A stretch of 11,487 nt of DNA from an uncultured Eubacterium sp. (GCA_947653505.1 CANTHI010000060.1:1-11487); one strand, 5' to 3'. Counted from the stretch's first letter, positions 1 through 6,929 are shown. Notes: generated from the sequence alone by a model not told the origin. Program-made: numbers and translations.

Positions 1-2
1 AG

Positions 3-683
3 GTGTTTAAGGCGGCAAGCTGGGAGGAGATGAGGATGTTGGCGAAAGAAAATGAAGACGGTGTTGCAAGAGGGATCAATCCATTTGATCACGGCGCTGC
101 TTATACGGATATTATGAAGACGCAGGCGCTTAAGCAGGCGCTGAATAAATATGGATTTACTGCGGCTTTTGGAGGCGGGCGCCGCGATGAGGAAAAGTCC
201 AGGGCAAAGGAGCGGATTTTTTCTTTCCGGAATGAAAATCATGCATGGGATCCGAAAAACCAGCGTCCGGAGATGTGGAAGCTGTTTAATACGATGATCC
301 ATCCGGGGGAAAGCATCCGTGTTTTTCCGATTTCCAACTGGACGGAAAAGGATATCTGGCAGTATATTAAGCAGGAGAATATTGAAATCGTACCGCTTTA
401 TTTTGCAAAGGAGCGTCCGGTCGTGTATCGCGACGGCAATATTATTATGGTGGACGATGACCGCATGAAGCTGCGGGACGGGGAACAGATAGAATATAAA
501 AAAGTCCGGTTCCGTACGCTTGGCTGTTATCCGCTGACGGGAGGCTGCGAGTCGCAGGCAGATACACTGGATGCGATTATTGAAGAGACTTTAAGCGCGG
601 TAGAATCCGAACGTACTTCAAGGGTGATTGACCATGAAGCGGCCGGAAGCATGGAAAGAAGAAAGCGGGAGGGATATTTCTAA
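3..683 (+). CDS. cysD: Sulfate adenylyltransferase subunit 2 (CysD), 5' truncated by the window edge
   Basis: CysD is the catalytic subunit of the CysDN ATP sulfurylase. It makes adenosine 5'-phosphosulfate (APS) and pyrophosphate from ATP and sulfate in cytoplasmic sulfate assimilation. The visible 226 codons align throughout with the C-terminal three quarters of CysD. Recognisable blocks are [78 protein letters not shown] and the family-typical end [12 protein letters not shown]. The family is usually about 300 residues, so roughly 70 N-terminal residues are missing, including the PP-loop ATP-binding motif. The frame is open to the window edge. The GTG at position 3 is therefore an internal valine codon, not the real start. 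The stop is immediately followed by the cysN start, so the two are translationally coupled. Upstream genes of the same operon are not visible. Identity is certain; only the 5' end is unknown. Confidence 0.97.
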   Translation: MFKAASWEEMRMLAKENEDGVARGINPFDHGAAYTDIMKTQALKQALNKYGFTAAFGGGRRDEEKSRAKERIFSFRNENHAWDPKNQRPEMWKLFNTMIHPGESIRVFPISNWTEKDIWQYIKQENIEIVPLYFAKERPVVYRDGNIIMVDDDRMKLRDGEQIEYKKVRFRTLGCYPLTGGCESQADTLDAIIEETLSAVESERTSRVIDHEAAGSMERRKREGYF

Positions 684-2393
684 ATGAAAGGGTTATTAAA
701 ATTTATTACATGCGGAAGTGTCGATGATGGGAAATCCACGCTGATCGGACATATTTTGTATGACGCCAAGCTCATTTACGCAGACCAGGAGCGTGCGCTG
801 GAGCTGGACAGCAAGGTGGGCAGCAGGGGAGGCGCGATTGATTATTCGCTGCTTCTGGACGGGCTGATGGCAGAGCGGGAGCAGGGGATTACGATTGACG
901 TGGCGTACCGTTATTTTACGACGGACAACCGCAGCTTTATTGTGGCGGATACGCCCGGGCATGAGGAATATACGAGAAATATGGCGGTCGGCGCTTCGTT
1001 TGCGGATCTGGCAGTCATTCTGATCGATGCGCAGGCGGGCGTGCTCGTGCAGACAAGGCGTCACGCCAGAATCTGTGCGCTGATGGGGATCCGGTATTTT
1101 GTATTTGCCGTCAACAAAATGGATCTGGCCGGATACAGCAGCGAACGGTTCCATGAGATCGAAGCGCAGATTCAGGAGCTTGCTGCAGAGCTGTCGCTGG
1201 ACAGTGTAAAGATCATTCCGGTATCTGCGACAGAAGGAGATAACATCACGAAAAAAAGTCCGCATATGCTCTGGTACGAGGGTGAAGACCTGCTGACTTA
1301 TCTGGAAAATATTGATACATCTGTAAAGACGACGGAAGAGGGCGCCTACATGCCGGTGCAGCGTGTCTGCCGTCCCAATCATGAATTTCGCGGATTTCAG
1401 GGCCAGATCGAAGCCGGGGAATTTAAGACCGGAGACTTAATTGAAGCGCTGCCGGGGCATCAGAGGGCACGGATTCAATCAATTCTGACCGGGGACAGAA
1501 AGGTGCAGACAGTCTGCAAAGGACAGCCGGCAACGATTCAGCTGGACCGCGAGATCGACATTTCCCGCGGCAGTGTTCTGATAAAAGAAGCGTCCATTTC
1601 CCTGTCCAAAAAGATCACGGCGACGATCTTATGGATGGATGACGCCTGCCTGAATACAGAGCAGGATTACCTGATTAAAATCGGTACGAAGCAGATGCCG
1701 GCGATGGTCAGCAGCATCCACTATAAAATTGATGTCAATACCGGAAAGCATCTGCCGGCCGTATCCCTGCAGAAAAATGAGATTGCACTTTGTGATATCG
1801 TGCTTTCGGAAAATATTCCGGTCGATGAGTTTCGCAGACATAAGACGATGGGCGAGCTGATTTTTATCGACCGTGTCAGTCATATGACATCTGCCTGCGG
1901 TGTGGTGGAAAGCACAAGAGGCAGGGGCGAGCGGGATACGATGACGACGTTCTGGTACAAGGATCTGAGAGCCGGAGCAGGTATTTTTAAAGAATATTAC
2001 CTGAATCTGTTTCTGGATACGATTACAAAGGAAAGTAAGCATAACGTCCGTTATACGGTCGGAGATACGGTTCCTGTTACAGGAGAAAGCTATCATTATC
2101 CGGCATATTTTGACATGATTATCCTGCATGAGCATATGGCGGTCAGCATCCGCAACAGTAAGATTACAAGAATCGTATCGGTAAATGATTATGAGTACGA
2201 GGGCTATCCGGTCGTGAACGGCAGGGGCTGCGGCGTGCGTGCGGACAGTCAGGAAGAGATCAGGCAGTTTATTCGTGAATTTGATATGACTGCAAAAGAC
2301 GGAGCGGCAGATTTTTATAACCGCTGGCTGCAGTTTGAAAAATACAGGAGTATCGTATTTAAAGACAATTTCTGGGGTGAAGCGCAGAATTAG
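684..2393 (+). CDS. cysN: Sulfate adenylyltransferase subunit 1 (CysN GTPase) with a long C-terminal extension
   Basis: CysN is the GTPase subunit that couples GTP hydrolysis to APS synthesis by CysD. Visible motifs are the P-loop GSVDDGKST (residues 11-19), the switch region EREQGITIDVAYRYF (about 64-78), G3 DTPGHEEYTRNM (89-100), G4 NKMD (144-147) and SA at 181-182. EF-Tu-like beta-barrel domains follow, with EIDISRG and the closing motif IFIDRVSHMTSACGVV near residue 393. Canonical CysN ends about 40 residues after that point. This 569-residue protein runs on for about 160 more residues. CysN-CysC fusions carry an APS kinase there, but I see no second P-loop, so this region is unidentified. 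The ATG abuts the cysD stop with no gap, and GGGAGGG at 667-673 inside cysD serves as the ribosome binding site. CysN function is very sure; the role of the extension is unknown. Confidence 0.96.
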   Translation: MKGLLKFITCGSVDDGKSTLIGHILYDAKLIYADQERALELDSKVGSRGGAIDYSLLLDGLMAEREQGITIDVAYRYFTTDNRSFIVADTPGHEEYTRNMAVGASFADLAVILIDAQAGVLVQTRRHARICALMGIRYFVFAVNKMDLAGYSSERFHEIEAQIQELAAELSLDSVKIIPVSATEGDNITKKSPHMLWYEGEDLLTYLENIDTSVKTTEEGAYMPVQRVCRPNHEFRGFQGQIEAGEFKTGDLIEALPGHQRARIQSILTGDRKVQTVCKGQPATIQLDREIDISRGSVLIKEASISLSKKITATILWMDDACLNTEQDYLIKIGTKQMPAMVSSIHYKIDVNTGKHLPAVSLQKNEIALCDIVLSENIPVDEFRRHKTMGELIFIDRVSHMTSACGVVESTRGRGERDTMTTFWYKDLRAGAGIFKEYYLNLFLDTITKESKHNVRYTVGDTVPVTGESYHYPAYFDMIILHEHMAVSIRNSKITRIVSVNDYEYEGYPVVNGRGCGVRADSQEEIRQFIREFDMTAKDGAADFYNRWLQFEKYRSIVFKDNFWGEAQN

Positions 2394-2444
2394 TTCTGAT
2401 TCATGCCTTAAGTGTGAACAGGAGCCAGAAGGAACTGTTTATAT

Positions 2445-2483
2445 TTTACATGAACTTTACAATTGGATAACATGGATTTTACC
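2445..2483 (+). promoter_or_regulatory. Pho box: four direct hexamers at 11-bp spacing (PhoP-type activator site)
   Basis: Four hexamers, TTTACA (2445-2450), TTTACA (2456-2461), ATAACA (2467-2472) and TTTACC (2478-2483), are each separated by exactly 5 bp, giving a strict 11-bp, one-helical-turn period. This matches the known arrangement of Bacillus-type PhoP boxes (TTAACA-like repeats about 5 bp apart). The array ends 4 bp before a TATAAT and replaces a good -35 element, as expected for a response-regulator-activated promoter. The next gene is a Na+/phosphate cotransporter, so control by phosphate starvation through PhoPR is a natural reading. The repeats are seen directly; PhoP binding is inferred. 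Confidence 0.8.
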
Positions 2484-2487
2484 AGGG

Positions 2488-2493
2488 TATAAT
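2488..2493 (+). promoter_or_regulatory. -10 element (TATAAT) of the phosphate cotransporter promoter
   Basis: A perfect TATAAT lies immediately after the Pho-box array and 55 bp before the start codon, so transcription probably begins near 2500. There is no convincing -35: TTGGAT at 2463-2468 is weak and 19 bp away. This fits a promoter that needs an activator bound at 2445-2483. Confidence 0.7.
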
Positions 2494-2548
2494 AAAATAC
2501 TGTCAGAACATACGGGAACAGATCAGAACAGAGAAAAGGAGCAGATGT

Positions 2549-4282
2549 ATGAACGAACCTTTGCAGATTCTATTCGGTTTACTCGGCGGCCTGGCAGTAT
2601 TTATTTTTGGCATGAACATGATGAGCGAATGCCTGCAGAAAGCCGCTGGCGAAAAAATGAAAAGCATACTGGAGCTGCTGACAAAAAATCCGGTAATGGG
2701 CGTCCTTGCGGGAGCGCTGACAACGGCGGTGCTGCAAAGCAGCAGTGCGACGACCGTAATGGCGATTGGATTTGTAAGCGCGGGACTGATGAGCCTGCCG
2801 CAGTCGATATCCATTATACTGGGTGCGAATATCGGTACGACGATGACCGCCCAGATCATCGCGTTTAAAATCAGTGATTATATTTATCTGTTTATCTTTG
2901 CGGGATTTGCTGTGGCTTATCTGGCAAAAACGGAAAAAGTGAAAAATATCGGACAGACAGTATTTGCATTTGGACTGCTGTTTTTGGGAATCGAGACAAT
3001 GGGCGGGGTGATGAAGCCGCTGGCAGGCAGTCCGTTTTTTCTGTATTTAATCGAAAAAGTGGCGGATGTGCCTGTGCTGGGTGTGCTTACCGGTACTTTT
3101 ATGACGCTCGTGGTACAGAGCAGCTCCGCGACGATCGCGGTACTGCAGAATTTTGCGGAGCAGCCGCTTTCCGATGGCGTGACAAGCATCATCGGGCTGG
3201 CAGGCGCGATACCGATTCTGCTGGGAGACAATGTCGGTACGACAATCACAGCCCTGCTGGCCTGCGTCGGTCAGGCAAAGGATGCAAAGCGGACAGCGCT
3301 GGCGCACTGTATTTTTAATCTGTCCGGCTGTCTTTTGTTTATCTGGCTGATCCAGCCCTTCGCGGCAGTCATACGGATGCTGTCTCCGGCAGGGCCAGAG
3401 GTGGAAGTCATCTCCAGACAGATCGCCAATGCCCATACGATGTTTAATCTCATTATGACCCTGATCTGGACGCCGCTTCTGCCTTATATGGTAAAGCTGG
3501 TATCCGGCATTGTACGGGAGAGCGCAAAAGAGCCGCAGGCACTATCGGAGCCGGTTTATCTGGATCAGAAGCTGACCGCGCAGCCGGCAGCGGCGCTGCG
3601 TCTTGTAGAAAAAGAAATCATTCACTGTGGTGAGACTGCGGACGGACTGCTGCAGGATTTGCAGGAGCTCGTAAAGGCGTCCGATAGAAAACAGTACATC
3701 CGGACGCAGGAGAGAACCGTACAGGCACGCGGACTGTATGAACAGGTGACAGAGTATTTATCAGAGCTGTTTTCCGCAGGCAGCATGAGCGAAGAACAGG
3801 CGAAGGAAGCGGCAGGTCTGCTGTATCTGCTGGGAGATTTCGACCGGATAGCCTTTTTATGTCAGGAGGTTCTGGGACTTTTGCCGGATAAAAAGGAAAA
3901 GAAAAAAAAGAATGCCGCTATTTCAAAGGATTCATCAAAAGACTTGTCAAAAGGTTTGTCAAAAGAAGCGCAAAGGGATCTGGAACAGATCCTGGGTTTA
4001 ATTGGAGAAATGTATAAAGAAGCATTTCAGATGCTTCTGGGCAGCGATCAGGATAAAAGAAAAAAGATACGCAGGAAAAAAGAAAAGATGCTGGATCTTG
4101 GCCTGCATATGCGAAAAGCGCATCTCGAACGGGTGGAAAAGGGAAAGTGCAGCCCAAAGCTTACGAAGACGTTTTATAAGATTTTAAATACGCTGGACCG
4201 GCTAAGCAACAGCTGTGCGAATATTGCGGATCATGAGATTGGATTTTTGACAGGAGCGGCGGAATATGGTAAGATGCTGTAA
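2549..4282 (+). CDS. Na+/phosphate cotransporter (Na/Pi-cotransporter II family) with PhoU-like C-terminal domain
   Basis: This inner-membrane protein is predicted to import (or, in some homologues, export) inorganic phosphate using the sodium gradient. The 577 residues contain the two inverted Na_Pi_cotrans repeats. The first has QSSSA at 63-67 and GANIGTT at 92-98; the second has QSSSA at 190-194 and GDNVGTT at 226-232. Several hydrophobic membrane segments surround them within residues 1-320. From about residue 345 to the end the protein is soluble and helical like PhoU, a layout shared with YjbB/NptA-type proteins. A Lys/Ser-rich linker (about 447-475) interrupts the PhoU-like part. The start ATG at 2549 follows AGGAG (2537-2541) at 7 nt; an ATG at 2545 is out of frame. 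It has its own Pho-box promoter and is probably monocistronic. Family assignment is very sure; transport direction is not shown by sequence. Confidence 0.94.
   Translation: MNEPLQILFGLLGGLAVFIFGMNMMSECLQKAAGEKMKSILELLTKNPVMGVLAGALTTAVLQSSSATTVMAIGFVSAGLMSLPQSISIILGANIGTTMTAQIIAFKISDYIYLFIFAGFAVAYLAKTEKVKNIGQTVFAFGLLFLGIETMGGVMKPLAGSPFFLYLIEKVADVPVLGVLTGTFMTLVVQSSSATIAVLQNFAEQPLSDGVTSIIGLAGAIPILLGDNVGTTITALLACVGQAKDAKRTALAHCIFNLSGCLLFIWLIQPFAAVIRMLSPAGPEVEVISRQIANAHTMFNLIMTLIWTPLLPYMVKLVSGIVRESAKEPQALSEPVYLDQKLTAQPAAALRLVEKEIIHCGETADGLLQDLQELVKASDRKQYIRTQERTVQARGLYEQVTEYLSELFSAGSMSEEQAKEAAGLLYLLGDFDRIAFLCQEVLGLLPDKKEKKKKNAAISKDSSKDLSKGLSKEAQRDLEQILGLIGEMYKEAFQMLLGSDQDKRKKIRRKKEKMLDLGLHMRKAHLERVEKGKCSPKLTKTFYKILNTLDRLSNSCANIADHEIGFLTGAAEYGKML
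3931..3966 (+). repeat. 12-bp imperfect tandem repeat (three copies) in the linker of the phosphate cotransporter
   Basis: Three 12-bp units share the core TCAAAAG (3931-3942, 3943-3954, 3955-3966). They encode a four-residue SKxx-type repeat in the charged linker that interrupts the PhoU-like domain. Because the unit is a multiple of three, copy-number change would keep the frame. It lies next to poly-A tracts at about 3893-3910. Confidence 0.7.
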
Positions 4283-4372
4283 AGTGGTCTGACAAATTTT
4301 TACAGGCCTCAATATTGCAGGAATGACGGAACGGCAGCTGGTGAAGTGCAGGATATTAGCTGGAGGTAAGGT

Positions 4373-4693
4373 ATGATCTATTCAATTGAAGAACTGACAC
4401 GCAGGATTGTGCCTGTGGCAGAAAAGTATGAGCTTTGTGCAGTATATCTGTTTGGCTCCTATGCGCGGGATGAAGCTACTGATATCAGTGATGTGGATAT
4501 TCTGATTGACAGGACCGGATCAAAAATAAAGGGAATGTTTGATATGGGGGCGCTTTATAATGATTTGTGCAGGGAAATAGGAAAGGAAATAGACCTTGTG
4601 ACCACTCAGACGCTGGAACAAAAAAATACGCTGAAGCGTACTCCGTGGTTTGTAGAAAATGTTAAAGCAGAAATGAGGCAGATTTATGAATAG
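4373..4693 (+). CDS. mntA: MntA-type minimal nucleotidyltransferase antitoxin
   Basis: This is a 106-residue minimal nucleotidyltransferase of the DNA polymerase beta superfamily. The diagnostic GSX10DXD motif is complete: G28-S29, then D40-V41-D42, with a plausible third acidic residue at D74 in KEIDLV. In characterised HEPN/MNT pairs the MNT protein is the antitoxin. It transfers AMP groups from ATP onto a tyrosine of the HEPN toxin and so blocks its RNase activity. GGAGG at 4362-4366 lies 6 nt before the ATG. The gene overlaps the following HEPN gene by 8 bp, typical of a tightly coupled toxin-antitoxin operon. The pair looks more AT-rich than the flanking genes and interrupts two unrelated housekeeping genes, consistent with acquisition by transfer. 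Identification is strong; neutralisation of its partner is inferred from the family. Confidence 0.92.
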   Translation: MIYSIEELTRRIVPVAEKYELCAVYLFGSYARDEATDISDVDILIDRTGSKIKGMFDMGALYNDLCREIGKEIDLVTTQTLEQKNTLKRTPWFVENVKAEMRQIYE

Positions 4694-5042
4694 AGGTGAC
4701 AGACAACGTTTGATGCATATTCGGGCATATTGCAGAGACATTGCAGAATTTATAGAACGGTTTGGAAAAGATTATAGTATTTTTATTCAGGACAGAGCAT
4801 ATTTTAATGCAGTTTCTATGTGTATTTTGCAGATTGGGGAGCTTGCAAACGGATTATCTGCTGGGTTTCGGGAAGAAACGAAAGGAAGGATGCAATGGGG
4901 GATGATTCGTGGAATGCGCAACTGGCTGGCTCATGCATATACGGAAATGGATGAAAGTGTCATCTGGGAGACAGCATCCAATGATATACCAGAGCTGTTT
5001 AAATTTTGTGAAAATATACTGGAATCAGATAAAGGACTGTAA
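4686..5042 (+). CDS. hepT: HepT-type HEPN ribonuclease toxin (DUF86 family)
   Basis: This is a 118-residue, mostly helical HEPN-domain protein. The catalytic signature RX4HXY is intact: R78, H83 and Y85 in the segment RNWLAHAY. In characterised HepT proteins Arg and His form the RNA-cleaving site at the dimer interface, and the Tyr is the residue AMPylated by MntA. The segment ILQIGELANGLS upstream is typical of the DUF86 group. The ATG lies within the last codons of mntA (8-bp overlap) and is served by GAGG (4675-4678) at 7 nt, so translation is coupled and antitoxin is made first. No key residue is missing, so the toxin is expected to be active. The target RNA cannot be told from sequence. 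Confidence 0.92.
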   Translation: MNRGDRQRLMHIRAYCRDIAEFIERFGKDYSIFIQDRAYFNAVSMCILQIGELANGLSAGFREETKGRMQWGMIRGMRNWLAHAYTEMDESVIWETASNDIPELFKFCENILESDKGL

Positions 5043-5087
5043 GCTGGGAACGATAGTGGAATAAATAAAAAGGGGCTGAAAAAAAAG

Positions 5088-6425
5088 ATGAAACCACAGA
5101 CAAAGCGTGTATTTTCCTATAATATTTACCTCATCGGATTTATGGGGAGCGGCAAATCAACCATATCTGATTACCTGACCGGACATTATGGGATGGAAAA
5201 AATAGAAATGGATCAGAGGATCGCGCAGAATGAAGGTATGAGTATTTCTGAAATATTCGAAACGCATGGGGAAGAGTATTTCCGGAATCTGGAGACAGAG
5301 CTTTTGCGCGGACTGCAGGATAAAAAAAATGTCGTCGTCTCCTGCGGCGGAGGGACACCAATGCGGGAATGCAATGTCACTCAAATGAAAAAAAACGGAA
5401 AGGTCGTACTGCTGACAGCCAGTCCGGAGACGATTTATGAACGTGTCAAAGACAGCAATGACCGTCCTCTTTTGGAAGGACGAAAAAACACAGCTTTTAT
5501 TTCAGAGCTGATGCAGCAGCGCAGACCCAGATATGAAGCAGCCGCGGATCTGATCATTCAGACAGATGGAAAAACGTGTGCTGCTATTTGTGAAGAGCTG
5601 ATTCGCAGGCTGATGGAATGGGAGAGCGGGGATGCTGCCTGTGAAGATCATGCAGACAGAAATGTTACAGTCAGAAATGTTGTAATCGGAGCAGGGATTC
5701 CCAAAATCTGTGTGCCTGTTATGGGGGTGACAGAGGATGAGATTTTAAAAGAAGCGAAACAGCTGCGGCAGTTTCCGGCGGATCTTGCAGAGTGGCGTGC
5801 GGACTGGTATGCGTATGGGAATGATGCCGGAAAAGTTCTGACAGTAGTACGCAGGCTGCGGGAGGTTCTGGGAGAAACTCCGCTTTTATTTACGTTCCGT
5901 ACGAAAAAAGAGGGCGGAAATGCAGACATCAGACTGGAAAATTATCTGGAACTCAATGAAGCTGTCGCACAGTCGGGGCTTGCGGATTTGCTGGATGTGG
6001 AATTGTTTTCTGGTGAAGCGGCAGTCAGCCGGCTGGTGCAGACCGCACATGCATGCGGGGTGAAAGTGATTGCGTCCAGTCACGATTTTGAAAAGACGCC
6101 GGAGAAGGAAGAAATCATTCGCAGGCTGTGCGCAATGCAGCGGCTGGATGCGGATATTTTAAAAATAGCTGTTATGCCGCGGTGCAGGGCAGATGTGTTC
6201 GTGCTGCTTACGGCGACGGAAGAAATGTGTACAAATTATGCGGATCGTCCGGTTGTTACGATGTCTATGGGCAGCGACGGGGTGGTCAGCCGGCTGTGCG
6301 GGGAATTATCCGGCTCTGCGATAACTTTTGGGGCGGCGGGAAAAGCATCGGCGCCCGGGCAGATGCGGGTAGAAACGCTGGCGCAGATTCTGAGGGAGAT
6401 TCATGATAGTATGGGGAGCAGATGA
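5088..6425 (+). CDS. aroK/aroD: Bifunctional shikimate kinase / type I 3-dehydroquinate dehydratase fusion
   Basis: One 445-residue cytoplasmic protein joins two enzymes of the shikimate pathway to chorismate. Residues about 12-175 are shikimate kinase: P-loop GFMGSGKST (17-25), shikimate-binding D42 and R66, CGGG (86-89), lid RPLL (126-129) and the RRPRYEAAADL segment (145-155). Residues about 195-440 are type I dehydroquinase: EWR (235-237), FRTKKEGG with R271, DVELF (303-307), catalytic H322 in SSHDF, Schiff-base K349 in LKIAVMP, R392, and FGAAGKASAPGQ with S411 and Q415. A short charged linker (about 176-194) joins them. Both active sites look complete. The steps are not consecutive: dehydroquinase is step 3 and the kinase step 5, so a separate shikimate dehydrogenase (AroE) is needed. 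The start has an unusually distant ribosome binding site (AGGGG at 5071-5075, 12 nt). The next in-frame ATG cuts the P-loop and is excluded. A terminator follows at 6531. Confidence 0.95.
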   Translation: MKPQTKRVFSYNIYLIGFMGSGKSTISDYLTGHYGMEKIEMDQRIAQNEGMSISEIFETHGEEYFRNLETELLRGLQDKKNVVVSCGGGTPMRECNVTQMKKNGKVVLLTASPETIYERVKDSNDRPLLEGRKNTAFISELMQQRRPRYEAAADLIIQTDGKTCAAICEELIRRLMEWESGDAACEDHADRNVTVRNVVIGAGIPKICVPVMGVTEDEILKEAKQLRQFPADLAEWRADWYAYGNDAGKVLTVVRRLREVLGETPLLFTFRTKKEGGNADIRLENYLELNEAVAQSGLADLLDVELFSGEAAVSRLVQTAHACGVKVIASSHDFEKTPEKEEIIRRLCAMQRLDADILKIAVMPRCRADVFVLLTATEEMCTNYADRPVVTMSMGSDGVVSRLCGELSGSAITFGAAGKASAPGQMRVETLAQILREIHDSMGSR

Positions 6426-6530
6426 AGGAGTATCCGAATTTCTGATGAGATGTTTATAGACAAAACTGCAAGGGTAACGCTGCTTATATAGGGTGAATGA
6501 TGATCCTATTTTTGATAGCTTTAAGAATAC

Positions 6531-6576
6531 AAAATCGCTGTAAATGCCTGTATGAAAGGCTTTGCAGCGATTTTTT
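6531..6576 (+). terminator. Intrinsic terminator after the shikimate kinase/dehydroquinase gene
   Basis: The 5' arm (6531-6548) pairs with the 3' arm (6558-6574) over 17 base pairs, with one bulged T (6545), one G-T wobble and a 9-nt loop. A run of six T (6571-6576) completes the + strand terminator. The opposite strand also shows a hairpin followed by a T4 run, so it could work in both directions. Confidence 0.85.
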
Positions 6577-6597
6577 GTGATTCGCAGCAGAGGGAAT

Positions 6598-6699
6598 TTA
6601 CACCCTGTCTTTTTCCAGTGTCTGGGTATCCGGAATGAAGCGCTGGTAGATATTCAGATAAAAGTATTGCTGTAAATGCTGGACAAGGTAAATTAGTTC
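6598..6699 (-). pseudogene. Possible minus-strand gene remnant (C-terminal end only)
   Basis: On the minus strand a frame ending in TAA at 6600-6598 reads as 33 plausible residues containing LQQYFYLNIYQRF and PDTQTLEKDRV. It uses codons typical of this genome and ends 24 bp before the bidirectional hairpin at 6574-6531, as a real gene would. The frame stays open upstream to about 6780, but I see no ATG start with a ribosome binding site, and that part reads less like protein. It may be the tail of a gene whose 5' part was replaced when the present promoter region formed. Chance is a real alternative, and I do not recognise the family. Confidence 0.25.
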
Positions 6700-6708
6700 G
6701 TATATAAT
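6680..6708 (+). promoter_or_regulatory. Sigma-A-type promoter of the VWA/tubulin-like operon
   Basis: TGGACA (6680-6685) and TATAAT (6703-6708) are separated by the ideal 17 bp. The -10 is perfect and the -35 differs from TTGACA at one position. Transcription should begin near 6715, which gives an untranslated leader of about 225 nt before the ATG at 6940. This is the best promoter match in the gap and the only strong candidate for driving the operon. Confidence 0.7.
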
Positions 6709-6738
6709 AGACGTATAAGATAGTTGTTTATGTTTTAA

Positions 6739-6756
6739 GTACAAACAAATTTGTAC
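6739..6756. repeat. Perfect 7-bp inverted repeat just downstream of the promoter (possible operator)
   Basis: GTACAAA (6739-6745) and TTTGTAC (6750-6756) are exact inverted repeats around a 4-bp CAAA centre. The site starts about 24 bp after the predicted transcription start. It could bind a dimeric repressor in DNA, or form a weak hairpin in the leader RNA. It lacks a T-run, so it is not a terminator. The repeat is seen directly; the role is inferred. Confidence 0.5.
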
Positions 6757-6787
6757 AGAGCAACAGAGTAAGTTTAAAAATCAGGCG

Positions 6788-6837
6788 CATACCCAAAGAG
6801 GCACTTGTAGCGGGCTATGTCACTGCTTTTTAAGCGG
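6788..6837 (+). other. Two small hairpins in the leader of the VWA operon
   Basis: The first hairpin pairs CATACCC (6788-6794) with GGG-TATG (6812-6819, one bulged C) around a 17-nt loop. The second pairs CTGCTT (6823-6828) with AAGCGG (6832-6837) around a TTT loop. They sit side by side in the middle of the predicted leader and could belong to a structured regulatory RNA. I compared the sequence by memory with the c-di-GMP, fluoride, THF and guanidine riboswitch cores and found no match. Function is unknown. Confidence 0.3.
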
Positions 6838-6848
6838 CGTTATTGGAG

Positions 6849-6929
6849 AAAAAGACAAGGAATATGGTAAGTTATTTTGGGACAGTTTCTTTGGGACAGT
6901 TTCTAATGGTTCATGAAAAAAAGACAAGG
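6849..6929 (+). repeat. Leader repeats: tandem 14-bp unit and a dispersed 12-bp pair
   Basis: TTGGGACAGTTTCT occurs twice in perfect tandem (6877-6890 and 6891-6904). Separately, AAAAAGACAAGG occurs at 6849-6860 and again at 6918-6929. The second copy leads into the ribosome binding site, and similarity continues weakly into GGTAAGTTA versus GGGTAGTTA. The GGGACAG-type unit resembles short dispersed elements common between Firmicute genes, but I cannot assign it to a named family. Confidence 0.6.

Noticed and set aside
696..2135. Long minus-strand open frames (696-1382 and 1629-2135) opposite cysN
   Set aside because: They are mirror images of the strongly conserved cysN frame, rich in His/Arg/Cys as antisense frames usually are, with no family resemblance.
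2409..2427. Weak hairpin (TTCA...TGAA with wobble pairs) after cysN as a terminator
   Set aside because: The stem is short with two G-T pairs and there is no T-run, so I cannot support it as a terminator.
2335..2868. A + strand open frame of 177 codons spanning the cysN end and the cotransporter start
   Set aside because: It overlaps two certain genes in another frame, crosses the Pho-box promoter, and its translation is low-complexity and charge-rich without recognisable domains.
4289..4316. CTGACA as a -35 for the mntA-hepT pair
   Set aside because: No acceptable -10 lies at 16-18 bp; the region is only loosely AT-rich.
6128..6406. A + strand open frame inside the dehydroquinase domain
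   Set aside because: It is a shifted frame of the aro fusion gene, whose conserved active-site residues fix the true frame.
6781..6840. Leader hairpins as a c-di-GMP, fluoride, guanidine or THF riboswitch
   Set aside because: None of the conserved core sequences of these classes could be matched by eye, so only an unassigned structured leader is reported.
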